From: Oxyura jamaicensis
Lineage: Eukaryota; Chordata; Aves; Anseriformes; Anatidae
Assembly (NCBI RefSeq): GCF_011077185.1
Contig: NC_048897.1
Location: 49,618,294 to 49,682,293 of the forward strand
Direction: 5' to 3'
DNA: 64,000 bases
The position numbers and the translations under genes were made by a program. Numbering within the stretch: the first letter of the stretch is position 1; each line of letters starts with the position of its first letter. The notes under the pieces were generated by a model. The model did not search any database, was not told where the DNA came from, and saw only the letters and a program-made list of their open reading frames with translations. This document shows, one piece after another, positions 37,501 to 47,924 of the stretch.

Positions 37501-40500
37501 CATCTCTTTAAGTGACTGAGTATGCCAATGGAGATGTGCTTTAGGGCTTTGTACCTCCAAGCACAAGAAACCTGTATTTGCTGTGCTTTGTAGTTTAACA
37601 GCAACTCCTGTAAGAATTGCTAGGAATGGTTTGTCACTGCTTTTTCCCAGATGTTGGGTAGCTAGCATGTGCCTGTCCAGCTCTCTGGCAGGGATAAGCT
37701 GCACACTGTCCTCCTTCTGAGGAGGAAAAGGTGTCTGTTGCCATGTTTGCTCTGACATGTTTTAGATACGTCACCCTGGTTGCCACTTCTCTGCCTCCTG
37801 CTGCCTAGGTGGCCTGGTTCAGTCTGATCTTCTCTGTTTGCTGTTCTGGCTAGGCTATGCTTGAAACTTCTTAACTGTATGTGACTTATTTGTCAGAAAA
37901 GACTAGAGTTCGCTTAAACATGAGCTAAATGTTGTAGCTTTCCCATGCTTATCTTTCAGCTAGAACAAAAATGACAAACCCCCTGCAGTTGCTATTGAGA
38001 GGTAATTGGACTGTGTGGGTGAAAGTTTTTAATTAGTTCTTGTTTTCTAATCTGGGGATTAGTTCACCCTCACAGCTTTAGGGAGGTGGATTCAGGTAAG
38101 CAGGTATACAGCCTTTTCTTCTGAAGGCTTTGCAAGGAACACATCTATTCAATTTCTCTCTGGAGCCACTAATGCTTGGGGTCCATCAGCACACATAGGA
38201 GGCTTGCTCATGAGGCTTCTCTGTGGAGCTTTGGGCATCAGGTGCAAGGCAAATCATGCTGAACTGGTTTAGCTCTCTCAAAACCTTCAAGACAGTTCAT
38301 AGCCTCTGTCAGGATAATCCCAGAGCTTCATACTCGATGTGATGCTTTGACTAGAAATGAGCTGAGTGGGCTTGCAGTCATCCTCCCTTCTGGCATCGGA
38401 TAGGACTTCAGTTAACTTTGGTATCCTGGAGGCTGTTGCCCATAATAGACCCACCCCCTAGTCCATGTTATCTGTGATGGATCTGTGTTGGTTGTACCTA
38501 TGGATTTGCCTAGAAGATGAAGCTTAACAGCCCAAGAGTTAAAACACTTAATAGTTCCCTTCCCAGGTAGTGTGGTTGAACTAGAGACTTCTGAAGAGGC
38601 ACCATCAAAACATTTTAAGAAGTGTGATTAACATTTCTGCTTGATCCCTCTTTGGGGATAGAGTGATACCATGCCCACACCCTCTTCACTATAAAAGCAT
38701 TTTGTTGAGAGAAGTAAACTGTATCTGTTTTCCTCTGGTCTATCCACTTACAGGTCACAGTAGTTAAATCTGGACTGATCCACATACCCTCATTTGATAA
38801 AACTTGATAAGTCACCTTTCTTTTTTAACTGGTTGGCAGCTCAGCAACTGCCTACCCCAGGCTAGAGGAGCTCTACTGCAGCAAACTATTGAGCTAACAT
38901 GTTAGAGTCAGCTCTGTTCATTCTGCAGTATTCATTTTTTTTCCTCAAAAATAGCATTGCATTGCTAAATCTACTCCTTAGCCTGGCTCAGTGTGAAAGC
39001 AATTTTGTGGTGAATGCTGCTGGAAATACAGCTCTTAGGAATGATCATTTCTGATCTTAATAGAGAAGCAGACCCAAGGTTCCTGCTGGACACCTTTTTG
39101 CCTTTTTTTCCCCCCTCAAGAGCTCTTCAGTGCCTCAGCTCCACTGCAATGAGATGAACCAGGACTGAATACAAGTCTGAATTCCCTCAGATTTGGGTGG
39201 GGGTAGATTAGGATGAGAATCCAAATCTTTCCTTTTACCATCTCTGCAATGTCATAGAGCCCTCTGCTGGGGACCGTTTTCTGCGGAGCCTGTTTTTTGG
39301 CAAGTGGATGCTGAAGACGTTATGGAGCTCCAAAAAAGAACCAAAAATCCCAAACAGTTTAGCGCTACTGCCCTGTTCCCTCTTCTAGATGTAGCAAGAA
39401 CATCCTTTTACAGAAAGCCTTGGAATGTTTTCTCTACTCTTGAAACTTAGAACAGTAGGGTTAGTGCCCTGCTTTGTGAGACAGGACCCCAGTCAACAGA
39501 TGTGTTCTTCCCAGTATTCCCTTTCCTTATCTGTGCAGGAGGCCAGGTGTTGAATTCCTCCTGTGAACACCTTCTACAGCAAAACATTTAAAGCTACAGT
39601 CATGTAATGAATCTGCAGGCACCCTAGGCAGCTTTACATTGGAAGTAGATGGGTTTAGCTGAAGTGTCAGGATAAAAACCCTGCAGATTTGTGTCCTGTG
39701 CTAGTTTGGGCACCCCTGCCCCACTCAGAAAGCTGTCTGGGCAGGGGCAGAGCCCAGCTCCTGCCAACCCTCCCCTTCCACACTGGGTTCTGTCACAACT
39801 GATTGCTCTTGGCAGCACTTTGGAAATATCAGATGGTGACATTATTACTGATCACAGGAAAGCAACAGATTAATAATGAAAGTTCTCCTAGAAAGGTCTG
39901 TGGATTGACAGTCAGCTGTGATTATCAAAGCAGTGCAGAAAATGAGCTGTATTCCAACACTGCAAGTATGTGGGAAGAAAAGAGCTGGTGGACACTTCTT
40001 AATGACTCGTCCTCCTTTTCTGGCAAGAGAAGGTAGTTGTGGGCCTCCCTAACCCTGTCCTAATTTACACACCTGTGCTTCCTATACTGTACATGCATGT
40101 GTGTGGTGAAGGCCCAGTGCTGTGGTGTGGGTGGAAGTGGATGAGGGCAGAAAATGAGCTGTGGGGTGCACACCACCTTTCTCTTTGGGGCAGCTGTAGG
40201 TGTCAAAGCAGCCCCTGGGTCTCCCCATGTGTGTTCTTTTCAGGCACCTTGTGCAGGTAGATGCTAGGTCCCTTTTTTAGGTCTTTTTTTTTTTTAGCTC
40301 TGCAACAGTTGCTCAGCTCTCAAGCTGTTTTGCTTGGTGCTTACACAGGATGGGGCTCTACATGCTCCACCTTCTTGAGAAGTCATGCGAAAAGTGGGCT
40401 CACTGCTGGAAACCAATTAGCATTGGCTCCTGATTAATCGTAACATCATTGGCACTCATTAAATGGTCTTAGGCACCCCTGGGGTGCTGGGTACCTGATT

Positions 40501-43500
40501 TAAAACCTGCAGCCTAAGGGCCTATCACTGTTTAGTGCGAGTGTTGCTGCTCGGGGCATAGTAAAATATTTCTCCTGTGCACAAAATCTGACAAATAATG
40601 GCTTTATAAGTCTTTTAATGAATAAAACCAAACATATTCATGGAAAATATCTAAACGTTTCCCTTCAGTGCAAGAATCTTCACCTCAAACCTCCACTGGG
40701 TTCAGTGGGCTTATGACAAGGGTGCTTCAGTTCCAGATCCTTGTGTACTTGTACCAAAAACCCTTCTTCAGTGCCTTTGCAGCCTGGTTGTAGGCTGTCT
40801 TTCTACTGTTGGGAGGGCTGGTGGTGCATTCCAGTACCTTGATGGTGCTTGTCAGCAGCTTGGGCTTACAGCAACTGCCCTGTGCTGGTAACAGTGAATA
40901 ACATGGATCTATTCCTGCTCTGGGGGAGCATGGCTTTCTGCAGCTTTATGAAGACTGTAAAAAAGTGCAAAGCTTGGCTCAAGTCTTCTGTGAAGAATGA
41001 AGGTGCTGTTGCCCCTTGGAAGGGCCAGGAGGAAGAACTGGCCCAATGCTCCCCTTCCCCACACCATGGGATGGGCCCTGGCCCACCAGCCCCCTTTACC
41101 CAGGGCTTGGGAGGACACAAAGGACTCTTGGCTAGCCTGCAATACCAAATCCTGTGCTGTGCATTTCAGCAGGCTTGCTAATGGATCACTATCAACCCCA
41201 TCATAAAGCCCAGCCATTGCTATTTCTGCAAGCTATTAATAAAGGTAATTTCACCAAAACACTCCTTTTATTGTCTCAAACTTGACTTGTTTTCTTGGTG
41301 CTCTCTCACCTTCTCCAAAACCAAATGCTTCAATGCCTGTTACAGGATTGTCAGGACCTTTAAAACCAAAATCTTTGACAGATGAAGCTGGAATCTCATT
41401 TTTATAGGGATTCCTGCTGCTTAGGTTGCACTGTTATCACAGCAGGGAAGTGTTACATTTCTTGATTTTTTTTTTCCATGTCTAAGAAGGAAGAACTGAG
41501 CCCCTGTTACAGAATACACTGCTTATTTAGGCTGTCAGGGTGGCAATTTTTACATTTTTCCACTCTTGAAGATGAGACTAATTCTCTCCTAGCCTGTTTA
41601 TACCTTCTTACTGCAGGGGAAGCTATGGGCATTTTGGGCTATAAGTTTTGGTGCTGAAGCCCTGGGGTCGCAGGGAGAGGTGATTGGATATCATCTCTCC
41701 AGGGCTTTGTTAGATTCACATTGCATGTCACAGGTAAGAGCTAGAATTTGATGCAAGCAAAGAAAATAAAGTTTGTACATAACACTGCGGCGGTCTATGG
41801 AGCAAAGAGCTCCCAGTAGGAGCTTCTGTGTGTGGTGTGCCTGTCTGCTGCAGTGGGCAAGGGGACACCTGTGACCAGTGCCAGATGTTCAGAAGAGCTC
41901 AATACACCTGGTCCATAACCAAGTGCCTGGTTTGGATAGACTCGCATACAGCCAGGAAAACCATACTTACATATTTTTGTTGTTAGAATTGGTGCCTTGA
42001 CCATGAGATACATTTCGTTGTACATTTATCTTGCTTCCATTGCAAGAAGAACCTTAGCCAAGACTTAAAAGCATACATGAGTGTGCTACATAAAATAATT
42101 CTCAAGGGGCTTGACCATGCATGTGGAAACCCACATGCCTTCTGAATCTGCTGGCCTTTACAGTTTTGGCCCTTTCAGTCTCTTCTTATTTTTGAAGCAG
42201 CTGCTGAGAGCTCTGAATGTCCAAGCAGGGTAGTTTAGGAGGAAAAATGTAATTTTGTAAAAAAGCTCAGGTCTGAGGCACAAAGCTGCAGCTTTTGGGG
42301 TTCAGCTGTGTGATGTGTGCATCCTTTCCTATCCCACAGTACCATCGGGTGCTATGTCCATGCCTGCCAGGTTCCTGGTGTGCCTCTGCACCTAAAATCT
42401 GGCATTTGTGAAGTCTGCAGTTCTTTAGAAGCACAAGTTCCTATCTGTGACCACCAAGTGGTGCTCTGTGCTGCACCTTGCAGGAAGGCAAGCTGATAGC
42501 ATTTTGGGATGGGGGGTTAAAAAGCTGTTTTCAGACATGTGAATGAGCTGTAGAAATGAAGAAGTGAGTCAAGAGCCCTTTTTTCCTCCTTTCAGCGGCT
42601 GTGCTATGAGGGCTATACATTATTCTCATCCTTATGCTGTGGCTGTGGGATGATTGATGTGGCTGGGTGATTTTCAGATGTGATAAGTAGTCTTGGCACT
42701 TCAATTCAGGTGTTCAGCTTGACTGCCTGCTAGAGTTTGGAGGTGCAGAGATGGATATCTGTTTCTTCAAAATTAGCTCCTGGCAGGTGTCTCCAATTAG
42801 CTTGCTAAAATCACAAGAACCTTCTGAAAACGTTGTTCCAAGCTAGTTTTTCAGAGATAAAATCTGGTCCCTGTTTTCTCTTGACTGCTTTTTCATCCAG
42901 TCCATCTAGGGAAAATGTGTTCGTGGTCCCGTTCTCCTGTGTGCTGGCTGTTTAGCATCTTTGCTATTGAAGTTTAGAAATCTTTTGTTTATAGCTTTGT
43001 TGCTCTCGGCAGAGGCAAAAGACCTACTTTAACTTGTCTTCGCAGGTTTCTTGCAAGCGCTCTCTGGTTGCTGTTCTTGTGTGTACAGAGGCTGTGTGCT
43101 TTGTATGAAAACATGCAGTTCGAGGGAGAAAATTCTGACATTGGTTTGAAATGATGGGCACATTATAAGACAAAAGCTGCCTGTAAAATGTAATGGGAAT
43201 TTAAGTGGCGAACTACATCCCTGTAGGCTCCATTAGATGCTCTGCATGGTGTACTTGTTTACAGGAGTGATCATTCCTTTCCAAATGCCGAAAGACGTGC
43301 TGTAGCAGGATGATACAGCGGAATTCAAGTAGCGGCTCATTTGTATGAAATGCAGGGCTAAAACTGAAAGGTGGCAAGAGGAATTGTCCTGTCTGGTGAG
43401 CTGGAAAAAAAAAAAATGCAGTGCTTTAAAGCAAATCCTTGAATTGGAAGGAAAGGAAATGCTATGTAACAGCATTGTGAACATCTTGGTTTTATAATGT

Positions 43501-44484
43501 ATGTTGATTTCTCGAGATGTTCTGATCTCTGAAGTACCGACCAGCTCCCCCCATTAATTAGTAGGCTGGATAAGCACCAACTAAATAGATTCCCCCCAAG
43601 TTCCCTAGTTAGTTTCTTGGTTATTTTGGGGAGCAGCCTTGCTGGAGTGCCACTGCATCCCAGAGCAGAAGGGAAAAGGGTAAAGCATCACACAATAGCT
43701 AAGGTGCAGCTTGTTTTACTTACACAGGTACGACACATCCAGCCCCTGGGTGTCCTACCCAAGCTGCTCCAACTTATTGCACCACTTCCCCTGGGTCATT
43801 GGTTGTTAATGCGGTCTTTGGTCCCCAGCTAAACCATCTCCTCAGCTGCTGGGTGATGGTTCTCCCAGGCTGGGTACTCCAGGAGGGAGTTTTGTTAAAG
43901 GGCTGAGCAGAGCATTGTGTAAATTAGGTAAAGTGCATGAATATTCTGCATTATTTTTTAGCATTGAACAATTAACCATTGAAAATTCAATTATGTCATT
44001 ATTCCAGGCACTGCTTTTTCACAGTGGGTGGTTCTGTTAGTAGCTATTAAATAGCTTGGACAAAACTTCTGGCTTGGGAAGTCCTTGAGCCTTTATAACT
44101 AAAAGGGAAGGCACAACTTCACCTTTGGAGAGGTGGCAGCAGCGGGCTGTCTCGGTGCTCACTGGTAGAGATGTAAGAACCTTCTGCTTTGTGGGACCTT
44201 CCCTGATGTTGCTTTTGTCTTTCCCTGTCCAGAGGGTGAGGAAGAAGAAGAGGATGAAGAGGAGGAGGAAGAAGAGGAGGAGGAAGAGGAAGATGAAGAG
44301 GACAAAGACATAGATTCAATGGATGAAAGCTTGGAAGGTGACACGGAGCTGCTGGGTTTCACACTTCCAGGCGAGACCTCCCAGGAGCCCTTAGCTGGCC
44401 TGGAAAACCCCGCAGCCCAGCTGGCCGGGGTGTCCTACCAGGTTCCCGACACCATGGAGTGGGAGCAGCAGAACCAAGGTCTGG
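27208..44484 (+). CDS. ARMH4: Armadillo-like helical domain-containing protein 4 (C14orf37/UT2); coding exons 2-5, C-terminal exons missing
   Basis: Four exons give 671 codons of a type I membrane protein recognised as ARMH4; human has 774 residues. The signal peptide is about residues 1-28 (hydrophobic ISVVTCCILLL). A long Ser/Thr/Pro/Glu-rich, mucin-like ectodomain follows, with N-glycosylation motifs NIS and NCT, a conserved WDDTK at about 307-311, an acidic run at about 588-618 and the highly conserved YQVP..EWEQQNQGL. The exons for the transmembrane helix and basic cytoplasmic tail were not found up to 64,000. From the human literature, ARMH4 binds IL6ST and dampens STAT3 phosphorylation, and restrains mTORC2/AKT through RICTOR. 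Despite its name, no armadillo repeats are visible in the part seen. The N-terminal half has diverged strongly from human and the C-terminal part is conserved. Confidence 0.93.
28541..30057 (+). other. ARMH4: ARMH4 intron 2: nothing further seen
   Basis: 1.5 kb of unique-looking noncoding sequence bounded by a gtaaaa donor and a gctgtag acceptor. Confidence 0.85.
30058..30267 (+). CDS. ARMH4: ARMH4 exon 3 (residues 445-515)
   Basis: Acceptor gctgtag and donor gaag|gtaggg, phase 1 on both sides, 70 codons. It starts ATQEVTTAAQEADAALSVVT, closely matching the human segment ITQEMTTAVQEPDATLSMVT, which fixes identity and frame. The rest is Thr/Ala/Pro-rich and diverged. Confidence 0.92.
30268..31428 (+). 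other. ARMH4: ARMH4 intron 3: nothing further seen
   Basis: About 1.2 kb bounded by a gtaggg donor and a ccatttag acceptor. No recognisable repeat or RNA gene. Confidence 0.85.
31429..31647 (+). CDS. ARMH4: ARMH4 exon 4 (residues 515-588)
   Basis: Acceptor ccatttag and donor gaag|gtactg, phase 1 on both sides, 73 codons. It ends RKISTAVTYGLDRLESE, matching human RVNTAASYGLDQLESE. The exon is about 25-30 codons shorter than the human counterpart, with the loss in the variable Thr/Pro part. Confidence 0.92.
31648..44232 (+). other. ARMH4: ARMH4 intron 4: 12.6 kb, no exon found
   Basis: No in-frame coding segment with good splice sites and ARMH4 similarity was found. Most of it is CpG-poor by eye up to about 43 kb. 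A faint MIR-like string, atcctgtaaaatgggacaaa, occurs near 33,503. Confidence 0.7.
44233..44484 (+). CDS. ARMH4: ARMH4 exon 5: acidic run and juxtamembrane segment (residues 588-672)
   Basis: Acceptor cctgtccag and donor ctgg|gtaaga, phase 1 on both sides. It encodes a Glu/Asp run of about 25 residues, then SMDESLEGDTELLGFTLPGE, and ends YQVPDTMEWEQQNQGL, matching human YQVPDAIEWEQQNQGL. In human the next exon begins VRSWMEKLKDKAGY and leads into the membrane helix. Confidence 0.95.
44237..44313 (+). repeat. ARMH4: GAG/GAA/GAT trinucleotide repeat coding for the acidic run
   Basis: Near-continuous GAR/GAT codons inside exon 5 give an imperfect purine-rich triplet repeat. Length variation between individuals or species is likely. 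Confidence 0.9.
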
Positions 44485-46111
44485 GTAAGAGGAAAGGTCC
44501 CTTCTTCCCTTATCCTCATGGTGGGCACATCTATTGCTCTTCGCTTTGCATGGGACAGCCCATCGTGCTGGGAGGCCTCATGGGTTGGCCTTCAAGCTCT
44601 TTCGCTAAACACAGAGCAGGAGTGTTTCTGAGGAAAACCCGTCCCCCAGTGACAAACTGGGATGGGTCCCAGGTGGTGTGTCCTGAGGTTTTAGTTTGGG
44701 GAGAGCCTTTCTGAATAATCCAGACGTCTTCCTTCATTCCCAGGGCTTAGTGTTGTGTGGCTCCGAGGGTGGACAAATAAATACTGCTCAGGTGAGACTC
44801 CTGGGGAAATTTCAGGGCCCTTTGCCTGAGTTGGGTTGGTGCAGGGATGGAAGTCCTGTGACGGTGAAGCAAATAGGGTGGTTGCTAATCACCCCATTGC
44901 TAGTTCAGCAGCATTCTTTTACGTGCCATTTTTTCTGACATTTCTTCAGTGTTGTATGTTCAGGCATGGGACCCTGTGGTGGTTAAGCATGACAGACATG
45001 CAAGGCCTGTATAAAGCTTTTTATAGTTTATTCCCACTGTATGTATAGTATAGACCCTATGCTTTATGGCTGGACTGATTTATTCTGTCTAGAATTAGCT
45101 GATTCATGTTTGCATGTGTGCTGTCCATCTGATGTGAGTCAAAGCTGGTGCAGGACAAGGTAGAATTCAAAAGGAAACTTGCCCAGTTTGGCTACTTGGG
45201 AAGGGTACTGGGATCATTTTGTAGCAAATTCAATTTCCAAGCCAAACTCCATCAAAAGCAGTGGGAACCTTTCAGGTGAATCAGTGGGAGCTGAACCACA
45301 TCTGTAGAGAAAGTCTCTGCGTGTGACTAGTAGTGATCTAGCTCCTTTTGAGAGGCTCGTCAAACACAGAAACCCCAAAACTCTTTTATATCTTGAGTTA
45401 TATGAACTGTCACCTCCCCTGGATTTATAATTCTGACATAACCTGGTGTATCTCCCTATGTAGTCCTATTTCCAGCCTGCTTGAGTGTTAATGGCTTCCT
45501 TTGAAATGAATCAAAGAACGTATTTCAAGAGCCCTCTGGGAGGGTTGCTCTTTGCAGGCTGATTTTGCATCGGGTCTGGTATCTCCCTGTCCCAATAACT
45601 CCTGCCTGAAAAGCATTGTATTGGGTGGTTCATGTCAGATCTGGTTCACGTGTCCCGTTGTCCCACCAGGCTGGACAGGAACTGTGTGAGGGGAATAATT
45701 CTAATATTTAGTGGCGTTCTGGTAGGCTTTGGCAAGCTGGATTAGAGAGATACGTGACAGTGCTAGGAGGAAAAGCACAGGAAACACAGGGTTATGCTGG
45801 CCATCAGATACCTTGGTAATGAGGCAGGAGAATAAGCAGTGGCCAGAGGCTGAAGGTGCCCTGGTGTGCGACAAACCTCCCTGCCCAGAGAGGCTGTAAT
45901 AACTATGCACAGAAAATAAGTGCTCCTAGGCTGTGAAACATGTAGCTTTAACACTCCTTGTGTTGTTATTTGTTACGAGGGGTCCTTATCCTAGAGCAGG
46001 ATGCTCCTTATGGTATCTTTTTCTGAATGTATGGGACCCAGTTCTGTTTCTGATGTTTATTATTACTGCATCCTGCAGCCTTAATCCTCTACCACCTTCT
46101 CTCTTTCTTAG

Positions 46112-46316
46112 ACCTTGGAAAGGTTGTCTTTCCAAAAATTTCAGACTTGGAATGCGTTGACTGTACAGCAAAACACCAGGTTTTTGTCCCTCGTGTTTTA
46201 TTTACCCTCATGCAATTTGGAGGAGCCTGCTGTGAGGTCTGTCACGTCAGTTCAGCTGCAAAGCGCCAAGCCCAGGCACCTGAAGGACTGGGCAGATGTG
46301 AATTTCTGCTCTCTCC
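46112..46316 (+). CDS. Candidate unannotated exon in ARMH4 intron 5
   Basis: The acceptor ccaccttctctctttcttag has a long pyrimidine tract. The donor cc|gtaagt is an ideal 5' splice site. The 205-nt segment is open in exactly the phase that exon 5 leaves (one base), reading DLGKVVFPKISDLECVDCTA and on to CEFLLS, with several Cys residues. I do not recognise the peptide, and human ARMH4 has nothing like it. Its length (1 mod 3) would shift the frame of the expected transmembrane exon, so inclusion would give a different C terminus. It could be a lineage-specific cassette exon or a chance pseudo-exon. Confidence 0.35.
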
Positions 46317-46654
46317 GTAAGTGCCTCACTGGGTAATGCATCACCACTTCCAAATAGTTTGGCTTGCCTTCATTTTGAAGCTGTTGCAGTCTGTGCAAGC
46401 AGCCATGAGGCAGGGGGTGAGCAGAGCTCATCCCTAGGAGCTGGGTGGGACTTCTGTGCTGAGATGGTGGGGAGGAAGGAGGGGAAGTGATGGGATCAGT
46501 CTCTAGACTTTGACTCACCTCTCTTATTCTACCAGGTAAACACTTTCATAAAGAGCAATTTATTCTTTTTCTGGCTGGATGACCTAAATGTCTCTTTGAT
46601 ACTGTCTCCTTCCCCATTTAGAGTGTGCTTATGTGCTCATCTTCTCCATCTACA

Positions 46655-46790
46655 GTGCTCCTAAAAGGCAGGGACATTATCTGTGTTTTAGACAGAGGCA
46701 CAAAGAAAACCAAGGACTTGCATGAGCTCACCTGGAAAACCTGAGGCCACACAAGGAACTAAACCCAGATGTTCACAGTGTCCTTTGCTG
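46655..46790 (-). repeat. Probable MIR-like SINE remnant
   Basis: gttttagacagaggcacaaa, then aaggacttgcatgagctcac and gaactaaacccagatgttc, parallel the reverse MIR order (ttttacagatgaggcacaga, agtgacttgcccaaggtcac, gattcgaacccagatct). Diverged. Confidence 0.5.
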
Positions 46791-47905
46791 GGAGTGGATG
46801 GGGAGCAGAGATGCCAGCAAGGCTGGAGCATCTCCACAGCAGACGTGAGTGATGCTAGGCTCCTTTTCCCCTCTTCCCATTTGTGCCAGCTGGGTTCCTT
46901 TTCCAGGGTGAGTGTGCACAGCCTGAGCTGTTGCTCTGTCTGTACCTGGTTCTGGTTACGTGCTTCTTTACGGGGTGTGTTAACAGGGGTGCTCAGAAAG
47001 GAGGACAGACAGGTTGGAAAAAAAAATGTATACCTTGTGCCAGCAGGAGGTGGATTGTTAAGAAGAAAAGAAATACCCCAAACTTGACAAGAGGCCAGAA
47101 GAGCTGCCCACATTGTTCTGCTGGAGCGTGTGGAGAGACCAGGCGTACTGAGAAGGGCTTGTAAAACTTCAGATGTGCTGGACACGTGCATAGACTATTG
47201 CTCTTTGAAACCCCTTTTCTCTAAGTGCTTTTCTGCCAAAGGTAGCTAGCTCTTTGAAATCCATTTCCCTTAAGTGCTTTTCTTCTACAGCTAAAATTAA
47301 CTTGACTTTCATTTTAAAACAGCTTCAAAACCACTGTACATCCCTAGTCACAGCTCTGGAGAAGGGAGGACTGCAGTTCTGAATCCACCTGGGTCGGGGC
47401 ATGGTACACCTGCCTGCCTCAGCCCACGGTCTTTGGAATAGGAAGGGAGGTTCAGAGCTCTTCCCTGGGATCCACAAGCAGTGCTGAGGAGTAAAGAACT
47501 TCCCATTCTGTGCAAATGAAATACGGCTTAGAGGGGAGGTTATTCTGCCTAACCTGGGATATGGCACGGTAAGGGAAGTCCTGAAGAAAGGTAACAGTGC
47601 CCAGTGGGGTACAAGATAAGGGCACAAGAGGAGACAGGGCAATGCAGTCCTGTGACCAGGAAAACATGGATTTGTATACTTTAGTTTGCAGATTATTGAC
47701 TCAACAGCTTGAAACAGATCCTGTGAAGTTACTGCAGTCTGCTTTATTAATGACTGGTTTCTCTAGGAGATAACTGAAGATATTTCTGCTGCAGTAAATT
47801 ACAGTATACACACGGCAGTCAATTTTTCTACCCCTGTGTTTGTTTCTGTCACTGTTCTGTTAAATGGAGAAGAGGAATGGGCTTTTTTCTTCTGGATTCT
47901 CTCTC

Positions 47906-47924
47906 TTTTTTTTTTTTTTTTTTT
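47906..47924. repeat. Poly-T tract
   Basis: Nineteen T residues in a pyrimidine-rich context. Confidence 0.9.

Noticed and set aside
44159..44362. Poly-Ser minus-strand frame
   Set aside because: Antisense translation of the ARMH4 acidic repeat.
46688..47191. 167-codon minus-strand frame
   Set aside because: Overlaps a MIR-like remnant, and I recognise no family or splice pairing.
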